DNA of 6,925 nt from Bacteroidales bacterium (GTDB lineage: Bacteria > Bacteroidota > Bacteroidia > Bacteroidales > Bacteroidaceae). Within the stretch, counting starts at the first letter, position 1, and every line of letters begins with the position of its first letter. The stretch spans positions 1 to 6,925 of the forward strand of contig SFEK01000112.1 in NCBI GenBank assembly GCA_004557285.1, given 5' to 3'. The position numbers and the translations under genes are program-made. The notes under the pieces were generated by a model, which made no database searches, was not told the origin of the DNA, and worked only from the letters and a program-made list of their open reading frames with translations. Positions 1-6,823 of this stretch are shown here, piece by piece.

Positions 1-28
1 ACGAAACATCTTTTTACAAAATATTACA

Positions 29-3000
29 ATGAGAAACATTTATGCAATGATTGTAGGTCTCTTATGCTGCATGACAGCCTGGGGACAAACACCGGAGGGC
101 ACGGTGATATTGAGATCGCCCAACGACTACCAGATACTCAGTATCTCGCCCAATGGAAAATGGGCTTGCGGTGTGTATAACGACTACAGCTTCACCAACT
201 ACGCCTTCAGATGGAACCTGGAGAGCGACCAGGTGGAAATGCTTGATGCCGCCAATTCGAGTGAGGCATGGAGCATCTCCAACGATGGAACAGTGGCGGG
301 CTCGTTTACCGACACCGATTACCGTGAAAACCATTCGGCTGTGCAGCTGCCCGGTGTCTATGCCAACGGCAAATGGACCCGTCTGGAACTGCCCATCGAG
401 AATGCCGGCGGCGGTTATGCCTATTCCATCACCCCCGATGGACATTACATCACAGGTGTGGTGAACCAGGGCAACTCGCTGTATATCGGCGTCATCTGGA
501 AAGATGGAAAGATCCACCGCCAACTCAATACAGAAGGCATCTATATGCCATACACCATTTCGCCCGACGGACAGAGTGCTGCGGGATGGATGTACAGAAA
601 CAACCGCACAGCCACCCTGTGGCCGGCTGAAGGCGAGGCCATTGCGCTCTCCGACTTTGAGTCGCCATGGAGCTCAGGCCGCAAATTCTCACCCGACGGC
701 AAGAAACTGCTCTACTGGGGTGGATGGAACGACGAGAATGAGAGTGTGGCCCAGCTGGAATGTATCTATGACATCGAGACGGGAACAAAGACCAAACTGC
801 CCACCATCGTGGATAATGCCAGCTTCGAACTGTTCGACATCGACAACAACTATACCATCGTGGGCGAAGAGTCGGGTCGTGGCTACATCAACATTGGTGG
901 CAAAGGACAGTATATCGAAGACTATCTTACATCCCTCGGCATTGACATTTCTGAGCTCGGCATCCTGAAGCAGGACGGTGTTGACCACTATGAAATCATT
1001 CGTGGTGAATGCCTTTCGGCCGACGGCAATGTGATTGGTATTTTATATTACAATGACGAGAAAGACAGTCAGGGCAATTTTGCCGTTTCCTTGCAGTCGA
1101 TGATCATCAAGCTTAACCAAGACTTTACACAGGCTTGTCCTGTTGGTATCGAGGCCGTACAGCTGACTGGTATCAAAAAGGCCAAAATCTCTTGGGCGGC
1201 TCCTCTCGGCGCAAAAGAGATCAAGGGATATAACGTTTACCGCAATGGCGTGAAAGTGAACGAGGAAGCCATTGAAGAAACCGTATATGTGGACAATCTT
1301 GACGCCTATGGCGAATACAGCTATGAGGTGACAGCCATTTATGACGAAGGCGAATCTCTGCGTTCAGATGCGGTTAGCGTAAACATCAAGGAGAATGACA
1401 TCCAAGCTCCCACATCTTTGTTTGCCCGACAGTTGGGCTACAACAATGCCCTGGTTCGGTGGGAGGCACCCGAGTCGAACCTCATCAACATGACCTATTT
1501 TGACAAGAATACCGCCAATTTTGAGGGCTTTGGTGTCAACATCGACAACTTCGGTTTTGAGGCTGCCATCAAGTTCGACAAGGTGGAGGTGACTGCATAT
1601 AGCGGCAACAAGATCAAGGAAGTGTTCTTCTATCCTATGACAGAACAGCAGAACTGGACCATCAATCTCTACTCAGTGGATGCAGACGGCAAACTGCAGA
1701 AGTTCTATACACAGGCTGTGACCCAGCAGTTGGAGTACGGCAAGAAGAATGTGGTGGAACTCGACACTCCACAGCCATTGCCCAACAGCGACCTCTACAT
1801 TGCCGTAGAGATGTATGTACCCTATGCCACCCAAGATGTGTTGGCCACCGATTTCGGCAAAACCAAGATGGGTTACACCGACTTGGTGCGTGGCAATGGC
1901 GAGCCTGACTTCTATTCACTCTCAGCTGCCATCCAGAGCACTGGTTCAATGTACAACATCACATGGATGATCGGTGCCGTGCTGGGTTCTGAAGACGCAA
2001 ACGAAAACATTGACAATGTGGACCATTATCTCATCAAGGCCGACGGCACAGAGGTTGCCACAACCAATGGCATGAACTGCATCATCAACAATTTGGGCGA
2101 TGGCAACCACGACATCTGCATCAATGCCGTTTATGCAGACAATCGCCAGTCGGTTGATGCCAACACTGCCGTTGCCATTACAGCCAACGACAACTTGCTG
2201 AAACCTATCAACGATGTTGTTGTAGAAAACAAGGGCGAGAAAACCATCAACGCCACATGGCAGAAGCCTGTTGACAACGACTTTACCTGCATCACCTATT
2301 CTGGAGAGACTCCTTCGAACAAGGGTGTTATCGGTCCTGCCGAAAACAACTATGGCTTGATGTGCGGTGCGATTTATACCCCCACCATGCTCAGAGGCTA
2401 CAACGGTTATGCCGTGAAGTCGTTCCGGTTCTATCCTGTAAGCGATGCCACCTACACCATCATGCTTTACAAGAACAATGAGCAGGTGTGCGAGGTTGAG
2501 GTTGACGACTATGTCCTCAACCAATGGAACACGGTGGCACTTGACCAGGAACTGTTCATCGACGAGAACAGCAGCTACATGCTCGTCATCGACTGCTATG
2601 ATGTCACCCCCGACTCTTATGTCCTGGGCGTTGACAACCAAAGCCCTGTCACCAACTATTCTGACCTCTATTCAGAAGACGGCAGCTATTGGTCGTCCAT
2701 CAACGCCGCTGCCATTTATGCCAACTGGATGATGGGCATGAACATCGAAGCTCCTGAGTCCTACGACCTGCCCGTGAGCGGTTATGATGTACGCATTGAC
2801 GGTGACAAGCAGAATGAGACCAAACTCACCGCAACCACCTATACCCACGATTTCAAGGAAGCTGACAGCCAGCAACACAGCATCAACGTGGATGTATATT
2901 ACACCGCAGCTACAAGTGTGAAGGGTGATGCCACCTACTTCTATCTCAATGCCACCGGCATCGACCAGAATGTCATTGCAGAGTTGACCATCCGCAAGGG

Positions 3001-3184
3001 TGAAAACTTCATTGTCATCGACAATGCCAGCGTCACTTCGATAGAGGCTTTTGCCGCCAACGGTGAGCAGAAAGCTGCTGCCAACGGTAACACACTCGAC
3101 ATATCCAACCTCAATGCCGGTGTATATCTCATCAAGGCCAAAGTGAATGGCGATACCATCGTAAGAAAGATACAAATCAAATAA
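29..3184 (+). CDS. Secreted multidomain beta-propeller/FN3 protein with C-terminal type IX sorting domain
   Basis: Predicted exported, probably surface-attached protein of 1051 residues; its ligand or activity is not recognisable. Residues 1-20 form a signal peptide with a probable signal peptidase I site after AWG; the adjacent Cys13-Cys14 do not fit a lipobox. Residues about 30-365 carry seven copies of a motif like S-I-S-P-D-G-x4-G (starting near 38, 82, 133, 177, 219, 267 and 329), which suggests a seven-bladed beta-propeller. Residues about 371-455 are an FN3 domain (ISW, GYNVYRNG, YEVTAIY). Two more FN3 domains follow (about 459-718 and 725-973), each interrupted after its second strand by a related beta-rich insertion (about 483-655 and 749-905). 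The last 50 or so residues, with NLNAGVYLIKAKVNG and a final RKIQIK, resemble the Por secretion tail recognised by the type IX system. No catalytic motif is visible. The ATG at 29 is chosen because the signal peptide begins there. Its promoter lies outside the window. It appears to be a single-gene unit ending at the hairpin at 3214-3246. Confidence 0.88.
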   Translation: MRNIYAMIVGLLCCMTAWGQTPEGTVILRSPNDYQILSISPNGKWACGVYNDYSFTNYAFRWNLESDQVEMLDAANSSEAWSISNDGTVAGSFTDTDYRENHSAVQLPGVYANGKWTRLELPIENAGGGYAYSITPDGHYITGVVNQGNSLYIGVIWKDGKIHRQLNTEGIYMPYTISPDGQSAAGWMYRNNRTATLWPAEGEAIALSDFESPWSSGRKFSPDGKKLLYWGGWNDENESVAQLECIYDIETGTKTKLPTIVDNASFELFDIDNNYTIVGEESGRGYINIGGKGQYIEDYLTSLGIDISELGILKQDGVDHYEIIRGECLSADGNVIGILYYNDEKDSQGNFAVSLQSMIIKLNQDFTQACPVGIEAVQLTGIKKAKISWAAPLGAKEIKGYNVYRNGVKVNEEAIEETVYVDNLDAYGEYSYEVTAIYDEGESLRSDAVSVNIKENDIQAPTSLFARQLGYNNALVRWEAPESNLINMTYFDKNTANFEGFGVNIDNFGFEAAIKFDKVEVTAYSGNKIKEVFFYPMTEQQNWTINLYSVDADGKLQKFYTQAVTQQLEYGKKNVVELDTPQPLPNSDLYIAVEMYVPYATQDVLATDFGKTKMGYTDLVRGNGEPDFYSLSAAIQSTGSMYNITWMIGAVLGSEDANENIDNVDHYLIKADGTEVATTNGMNCIINNLGDGNHDICINAVYADNRQSVDANTAVAITANDNLLKPINDVVVENKGEKTINATWQKPVDNDFTCITYSGETPSNKGVIGPAENNYGLMCGAIYTPTMLRGYNGYAVKSFRFYPVSDATYTIMLYKNNEQVCEVEVDDYVLNQWNTVALDQELFIDENSSYMLVIDCYDVTPDSYVLGVDNQSPVTNYSDLYSEDGSYWSSINAAAIYANWMMGMNIEAPESYDLPVSGYDVRIDGDKQNETKLTATTYTHDFKEADSQQHSINVDVYYTAATSVKGDATYFYLNATGIDQNVIAELTIRKGENFIVIDNASVTSIEAFAANGEQKAAANGNTLDISNLNAGVYLIKAKVNGDTIVRKIQIK

Positions 3185-3213
3185 TCTGTTTCCACAAGAT
3201 AACGAATTCTATT

Positions 3214-3246
3214 CAAGAGGGCTGTGCATCGGGCACAGCCCTCTTG
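3214..3246 (+). terminator. Hairpin terminator after the surface-protein gene
   Basis: A perfect 14-bp stem (CAAGAGGGCTGTGC at 3214-3227 paired with 3233-3246) closes a 5-nt loop, 29 nt after the stop codon. The 3' side runs into CTTGTTG rather than a clean T-run, so it is a very stable hairpin with a weak tract. It may act as a terminator or as a block to 3' exonucleases; it is read here as the end of the + strand transcript. Confidence 0.8.
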
Positions 3247-3341
3247 CTTGTTGATGGGATATATATATTTATGAGGCATCACTTGTCTGAGAGAAGCCAA
3301 TCATTGGACTGCGTTGGCAAAGCCAGCCCACTAAATGTCCA

Positions 3342-3410
3342 GAGGGATTAATAATCCCTCGCCTGAGGGATTAATAATCCTTCGCCCGATGGATTAATAA
3401 TCCTATCAAC
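3342..3410. repeat. Three tandem 23-bp repeats with a hairpin core
   Basis: Three units with an exact period of 23 bp start at 3342, 3365 and 3388. All share the 13-bp core GGATTAATAATCC, in which GGATT and AATCC pair around an AAT loop. Outer arms extend the pairing: GAG with CTC in unit 1, GAG with TTC (one G-U) in unit 2, and GAT with ATC (one bulged T) in unit 3. The spacers GCCT, GCCC and AAC are unlike the core and show drift. The array lies between convergent genes, about 95 bp past one terminator and 55 bp before the other. It could be a protein-binding array, a dispersed intergenic repeat, or tandem RNA hairpins; the sequence alone does not decide. Confidence 0.9.
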
Positions 3411-3465
3411 ATTGAAGCTATCATCGGAAATCGAGGAAGCCAATAACAGTCAAGGAATAAGGCAC

Positions 3466-3500
3466 AAAAAAACTGCACTGTAAATAACATACAATGCAGT
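3466..3500 (-). terminator. Intrinsic terminator of the rubrerythrin gene
   Basis: Read on the minus strand, ACTGCA-U-UGUA pairs with UACA-G-UGCAGU to give an 11-bp stem (one U-G) with a 7-nt loop, followed at once by seven T residues (3466-3472 read as A on the plus strand). This is a classic Rho-independent layout about 40 nt beyond the stop codon of the rubrerythrin gene. Confidence 0.85.
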
Positions 3501-3540
3501 CTTTAATATTTCTTACACGGTCTTTTCAGAATCTACCGTC

Positions 3541-4104
3541 TTATTTCTTGAAATAGCGGTTGAAAAGACCCTGGAAACCGGCACCGTGACGAGCCTCGTC
3601 CTTGGCCATTTCATGCACTGAATCGTGGATGGCATCAAGGTTGAGCTGCTTGGCAATCTTGGCAATATCCATCTTGGCCTTGCAAGCACCCTCTTCAGCA
3701 AGCATACGCTTCTCAAGATTGGTCTTGGTATCCCAAACTACTTCGCCCAACATTTCGGCAAAACGAGCAGCATGCTCAGCTTCCTCAAAAGCATAACGCT
3801 TGAAAGCCTCTGCCACTTCGGGATAACCTTCACGGTCGGCCTGACGGCTCATGGCAAGATACATACCCACTTCGGTGCACTCACCCATAAAGTGGTCGTT
3901 CAAACCCTGACGAACAAAGTCACCATCCTCACCTGCGGGAATGGCGTTGGCAATACCAAGCTCATGTTCTGTTACAAACTGAAGAGCTGCGCCTTCTTCC
4001 ATCTTCTTAAACTTACTTCCAGGTACTTTGCACTGTGGGCAAAATTCTGGTGCGGCATCACCTTCGTGAACGAAACCGCAAACGGGACAAATCCATTTAG
4101 CCAT
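3541..4104 (-). CDS. rbr: Reverse rubrerythrin (rubredoxin-first, peroxide-reducing diiron protein)
   Basis: A 187-residue cytoplasmic non-heme iron protein predicted to reduce hydrogen peroxide to water with electrons derived from NAD(P)H, protecting an anaerobe from oxygen. Residues 1-35 are a rubredoxin-like domain with the iron ligands C6-P-V-C9 and C22-P-Q-C25. Residues about 45-187 form the ferritin-like four-helix diiron domain: Glu75 in the first helix, E108-x-x-H111 in the second, Glu137/138 in the third and E170-x-x-H173 in the fourth. The rubredoxin unit comes first, as in clostridial reverse rubrerythrins and unlike classical rubrerythrin where it is C-terminal; such proteins are often labelled NADH peroxidase. 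The length is normal for that type and all expected ligands are present. There is no signal peptide. The gene seems monocistronic, with its own promoter at 4166-4199 and terminator at 3466-3500. The start is preceded by an A-rich leader without a Shine-Dalgarno. The electron donor partner is not in this window. Confidence 0.95.
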   Translation of the reverse strand: MAKWICPVCGFVHEGDAAPEFCPQCKVPGSKFKKMEEGAALQFVTEHELGIANAIPAGEDGDFVRQGLNDHFMGECTEVGMYLAMSRQADREGYPEVAEAFKRYAFEEAEHAARFAEMLGEVVWDTKTNLEKRMLAEEGACKAKMDIAKIAKQLNLDAIHDSVHEMAKDEARHGAGFQGLFNRYFKK

Positions 4105-4123
4105 TATTCTTTTCTTTGTTATA

Positions 4124-4143
4124 AGTTAATAATATAGTTAACT
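4124..4143. promoter_or_regulatory. Dyad in the rubrerythrin leader
   Basis: AGTTAA (4124-4129) and TTAACT (4138-4143) form a perfect 6-bp inverted repeat around an 8-nt A/T-rich spacer. It lies in the predicted 5' untranslated region of the rubrerythrin mRNA, about 20 nt before its start codon. It may be an operator or a weak leader hairpin, but the surrounding DNA is A/T-rich, so chance is possible. Confidence 0.3.
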
Positions 4144-4151
4144 GTTATTTT

Positions 4152-4164
4152 AGTATTCGATACT
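4152..4164. promoter_or_regulatory. Dyad at the predicted rubrerythrin transcription start
   Basis: AGTAT and ATACT form a 5-bp inverted repeat around TCG, just downstream of the minus-strand -7 box at 4166-4173 and so over the likely start of transcription. That position would suit a repressor. No known regulator motif was matched. Confidence 0.3.
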
Positions 4165-4165
4165 G

Positions 4166-4199
4166 CAAAGATAATCATTTTTTTATTCACCTCAACAAA
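4166..4199 (-). promoter_or_regulatory. Bacteroidetes-type promoter for rubrerythrin
   Basis: On the minus strand TATCTTTG (4166-4173) matches the Bacteroidetes -7 consensus TAnnTTTG. A TTTG lies 22 nt upstream (4196-4199), and an alternative GTTG lies 19-20 nt upstream, as the -33 element. The predicted transcript starts near 4160, giving a leader of about 55 nt before the start codon at 4104. Confidence 0.7.
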
Positions 4200-4294
4200 C
4201 TTACCTATAAAAAATGTATCTTTTTCTCTTTTTTATCACTGACGACTTACTATTCAAGGTATCCAAGTTAATTAATTATAATTACATACATTCA

Positions 4295-4326
4295 TTTGGG
4301 CAAATACAGTTATTTGTTTATCTTTG
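4295..4326 (+). promoter_or_regulatory. Bacteroidetes-type promoter for the alpha/beta hydrolase gene
   Basis: TTTG (4295-4298) and TATCTTTG (4319-4326) are separated by 20 nt, a good fit to the -33/-7 pattern of the Bacteroidetes primary sigma factor. The predicted start near 4331 leaves a leader of only about 20-25 nt before the ATG at 4354. The -7 box is identical to that of the divergent rubrerythrin promoter. Confidence 0.75.
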
Positions 4327-4353
4327 CAATGATAATGCTTTTACAATAACACT

Positions 4354-5649
4354 ATGAACATCATGAAATCAACTATTGCAACATTGGTTGCCCTATTTTC
4401 CTGTTCATCTGCCATTGCTCAGGAAGGTGCCTGGCATGGCGATCTGAACGTATATGGCACAAAACTGCCCTTGGTATTCCATTTCTCGACCAACGGCTGT
4501 ACGATGGACTCACCATCACAAGGGGCAAAGGGCATAGCCACCGAATGGAAACGGCAGGATGATGGCAAGGTGGTGATTGATATACCGACCATCAACGGCA
4601 AGTATGAAGGACAATATGACGGAAAGGAAATCAAAGGCACATTTAGCCAAAACGGTATGGCGATGGCATTGACGCTGACACCTGGAGAGAAACAAATCAA
4701 CCGTCCGCAAACACCTGTGCCTCCGTTTCACTACCAAACAGAAGAGGTGACCTTTGACAACGGCAACACGACTCTGCATGGCACGCTCACCCTACCCGAG
4801 AACATGAACAGCAAGACTCCAGTGGTGCTCATGGTGACAGGAAGCGGACAGCAAAACCGCGACGAGGAACTGTTCTTCCACAAACCGTTTGCCGTGATTG
4901 CCGATGCACTGGCCAAACAGGGCATTGCCTCCTTGAGGTATGACGACAGAGGATATGGCCATCCTGATGTATCCTTCATGTCGTTTACCACAGACATTTT
5001 CAAACAGGATGCGGCATGTGGTATCATGTACCTGCGCAAACGGTTTAAAAAGGTGGGAGTGCTGGGACACAGCGAGGGTGGCACCATTGCACTGATACTG
5101 GCTGCTGAGGGCAAGGCCGACTTTGTAGTGTCATTGGCCGGCATGGCGGTATCAGGCAAGGAAACATTGCTTGACCAAAATCGTGTGTCATTGTCGTCAT
5201 TGCAAATACCTGAAGAGGTGGTGAACAACTATTGCAACAGACTGAGCCAGGCTTTTGACGACATCAAAGCAGGGAGAAGGATAGAGGATATTGAAACAGG
5301 GAATATCCCGGGTGGATTGAAAAAGGTATTTGAAACGGCAATGCAACAATGCGAATCTCCCTACATTCGCCATTTCATCAGCATCGATGTGCGCCCTCAG
5401 TTGGTCAACATCAAATGCCCGGTATTGGCATTGAACGGAACAAAGGACAGTCAAGTGAATTGCGAAAACAATTTGAAGGCATTGGGCAACGGGTTGAAAA
5501 ACTGCAGGCACAAGATAATGGCTATGGATGGACTCAACCACCTCTTCCAGCATTGCAATACAGGAGCTGTGCTTGAATATTCGCAAATCGAGGAAACATT
5601 CTCCCCTGAAGCCATTCAGGAAATCATCAGATGGATAAACGGTCTGTAA
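4354..5649 (+). CDS. Exported alpha/beta hydrolase (serine esterase/peptidase-like)
   Basis: A 431-residue predicted periplasmic or secreted serine hydrolase; its substrate is unknown. Residues 1-22 are a signal peptide (probable cleavage after AIA). Cys17 follows LFS, a poor lipobox, so lipidation is possible but less likely. Residues about 24-112 form a beta-rich N-terminal domain (WHGDLNVYG, KLPLVFHF, GTFSQNGMAMALTL). The hydrolase core spans about 128-431: an oxyanion-hole region at VTGSGQQNRD (161-170), the strand motif LRYDDRGYG (194-202), the nucleophile elbow G238-H-S240-E-G-G, Asp365 in LNGTKDSQV and His396 in DGLNHLF. All three triad residues are therefore present. A helical lid-like segment lies between about 265 and 345. 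A second in-frame ATG at 4363 (MKST) would also leave a good signal peptide; 4354 is kept as the first ATG after the promoter. It is transcribed alone and ends at a shared terminator. Confidence 0.9.
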   Translation: MNIMKSTIATLVALFSCSSAIAQEGAWHGDLNVYGTKLPLVFHFSTNGCTMDSPSQGAKGIATEWKRQDDGKVVIDIPTINGKYEGQYDGKEIKGTFSQNGMAMALTLTPGEKQINRPQTPVPPFHYQTEEVTFDNGNTTLHGTLTLPENMNSKTPVVLMVTGSGQQNRDEELFFHKPFAVIADALAKQGIASLRYDDRGYGHPDVSFMSFTTDIFKQDAACGIMYLRKRFKKVGVLGHSEGGTIALILAAEGKADFVVSLAGMAVSGKETLLDQNRVSLSSLQIPEEVVNNYCNRLSQAFDDIKAGRRIEDIETGNIPGGLKKVFETAMQQCESPYIRHFISIDVRPQLVNIKCPVLALNGTKDSQVNCENNLKALGNGLKNCRHKIMAMDGLNHLFQHCNTGAVLEYSQIEETFSPEAIQEIIRWINGL

Positions 5650-5667
5650 GAAACAACACCCATCTAT

Positions 5668-5702
5668 AAAAAATCTCCCGCTGGTTTGGCGGGAGATTTT
5701 TT
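5668..5702. terminator. Bidirectional intrinsic terminator between hydrolase and galE
   Basis: TCTCCCGC (5674-5681) pairs with GCGGGAGA (5689-5696) around a 7-nt loop, flanked by six A on the left and six T on the right. Because the flanks are also complementary, either strand yields a GC-rich stem followed by a U-run. It lies 18 nt after the hydrolase stop and 4 nt beyond the galE stop, so it can end both convergent transcripts. Confidence 0.93.
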
Positions 5703-5706
5703 ATGT

Positions 5707-6747
5707 TTATTGAACACCATCCTCACGCAACTTGAGTTGCCATTTCCAGGCCGACCTCAAGGTGTCTTCAAGGGATGTTTCTGCTTTCCAGCCCAACACC
5801 TCGTTGGCCTTCTTGGGATCGGCCCACACCTTTTCGATATCACCCTCCCTACGCGGAGCATAGGTCCAATTCACTTTCACTCCAGTGGCTTTTTCAAAAC
5901 CTTCGACCACCTCAAGTGTACTGACACCACGACCTGTGCCCACGTTGAAAGTCTCAACAGCATCGGTATCATCATTGTCAAGCACACGAGCCATGGCCTT
6001 GACATGTGCCTTGGCCAAATCGACAACATAGATATAGTCGCGGATGCAAGTGCCATCGGGAGTATTATAGTCGTTGCCGAAAATCTTCAACTGGCCACGC
6101 ACGCCAATGGCTGTCTGGGTGACAAATGGAATAAGATTCATAGGCACTCCATTGGGCAGTTCGCCAATCAATGCTGAAGGATGTGCTCCAATGGGATTGA
6201 AATATCTCAAAAGTATCGACTTGATGGGCGCACCACTGTGAATGAAGTCTTGGATAATTTCCTCGTTCACCTGCTTGGTATTGCCGTAAGGACTCAAAGC
6301 CTTTTGGATGGGAGCATCCTCTGTTACGGGCAAATGCTCGGCTGATGGCTGACCATATACCGTGCAGCTTGACGAGAAGATGATGCCTTTGACACCATAT
6401 TTGGGCATGAGTTCCAGCAAGTTGAGCAAACTGGTGATGTTGTTGCGATAGTATAGCAGAGGTTTTTCGACACTTTCGCCAACTGCCTTGCTGGCAGCAA
6501 AGTGGATGATGCCCTTAATGTTGTTGTACTTGGCAAAAACATTGTCCATGGCATCCATGTCACAACAGTCCACCTGCTCAAAGTGGGGACGTATGCCCGT
6601 GATTTTCTCAATACCATCTATAACATCTGCCTTTGAATTGGACAGATTGTCAACAATAACCACATTGTAGCCTGCTTGTTGCAATTCGACAGTGGTATGT
6701 GAACCGATAAAGCCGGTACCACCAGTAACTAAAATTGTTTGTTTCAT
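5707..6747 (-). CDS. galE: UDP-glucose 4-epimerase
   Basis: A 346-residue cytoplasmic NAD-dependent epimerase interconverting UDP-glucose and UDP-galactose (Leloir pathway, and supply of galactose for surface polysaccharides). It is an extended short-chain dehydrogenase: the NAD-binding G9-G-T-G12-F-I-G15 near the N terminus, D33-N-L-S-N, HFAASKAVGES (82-92), the catalytic Ser127 in SSSCTVYG, and Y154-x-x-x-K158. Substrate-side motifs RYFNPIGAHPS (181-191), IFGNDYNTPDGT (222-233), RDYIYVVDLA (236-245) and APRREGD (297-303) match E. coli GalE closely. Length is usual for the family. Val308 stands where E. coli has Tyr299, a position known to limit use of N-acetylated sugars, so UDP-GlcNAc/UDP-GalNAc activity is possible. 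The gene follows rnfA by 58 bp on the same strand with no clear promoter of its own, so it is probably read from the rnf operon, perhaps attenuated by the hairpin at 6792-6823. Confidence 0.96.
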   Translation of the reverse strand: MKQTILVTGGTGFIGSHTTVELQQAGYNVVIVDNLSNSKADVIDGIEKITGIRPHFEQVDCCDMDAMDNVFAKYNNIKGIIHFAASKAVGESVEKPLLYYRNNITSLLNLLELMPKYGVKGIIFSSSCTVYGQPSAEHLPVTEDAPIQKALSPYGNTKQVNEEIIQDFIHSGAPIKSILLRYFNPIGAHPSALIGELPNGVPMNLIPFVTQTAIGVRGQLKIFGNDYNTPDGTCIRDYIYVVDLAKAHVKAMARVLDNDDTDAVETFNVGTGRGVSTLEVVEGFEKATGVKVNWTYAPRREGDIEKVWADPKKANEVLGWKAETSLEDTLRSAWKWQLKLREDGVQ

Positions 6748-6791
6748 AAATGTTATTTATTAGTTTTTTTTGCCCAACAATGAGGAAAACA

Positions 6792-6823
6792 CTCTTGCGC
6801 CTGGATTACTCCAGGCCAAAGAG
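6792..6823 (-). terminator. Hairpin at the end of rnfA, possible weak terminator or attenuator
   Basis: Read on the minus strand, GCCUGG and CCAGGC pair around a 6-nt loop containing the rnfA stop codon. Beyond a 2x2 internal loop, CUCUU pairs with AAGAG. The hairpin is followed by UGUUUUCC, a short and imperfect U-run. It could partly end rnf transcription before galE or serve as an mRNA processing or stability element; its strength is uncertain. Confidence 0.4.

Larger units (their letters stand above)
3185..3540. other. Gene-free interval between two convergent genes
   Basis: This 356-bp stretch holds, in order, the terminator of the surface-protein gene, an unremarkable segment (3251-3341), three 23-bp tandem repeats (3342-3410), a further plain segment (3411-3465), and the terminator of the rubrerythrin gene. 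The only short open frame noted (3271-3351, 26 codons) has no supporting feature and stops inside the first repeat. No RNA gene was recognised. Confidence 0.8.

Noticed and set aside
62..523. A 153-codon minus-strand open frame over the propeller region
   Set aside because: It is antisense to the real gene, with no recognisable domain or start context.
1946..2641. A 231-codon open frame on the minus strand inside the surface-protein gene
   Set aside because: It is antisense to a well-supported coding region with clear domains, its translation is low-complexity in Val/Ile/Asp as expected from mirrored codon bias, and no promoter or domain supports it.
3271..3351. A 26-codon plus-strand open frame in the intergenic stretch
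   Set aside because: There is no promoter consensus, no recognisable peptide, and it stops inside a repeat unit; chance is the simplest explanation.
3342..3410. The tandem repeats as a CRISPR array
   Set aside because: Units abut with only 3-4 nt of variable sequence and a 23-bp period; there are no spacers of the usual length and no cas genes.
3293..3444. The 9-bp direct repeat GAAGCCAAT at 3293-3301 and 3436-3444, flanking the 23-bp repeat array like a target-site duplication
   Set aside because: The enclosed segment of about 134 bp has no terminal inverted repeats and no transposase, and the flanking bases do not match beyond 9 bp, so an insertion event cannot be supported.
3625..4137. 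A 170-codon plus-strand open frame opposite rubrerythrin
   Set aside because: The opposite strand encodes rubrerythrin with all iron ligands intact; this frame is a mirror artefact with no domain.
5686..6177. A 163-codon plus-strand open frame opposite galE
   Set aside because: It starts inside the bidirectional terminator and lies antisense to conserved GalE motifs.
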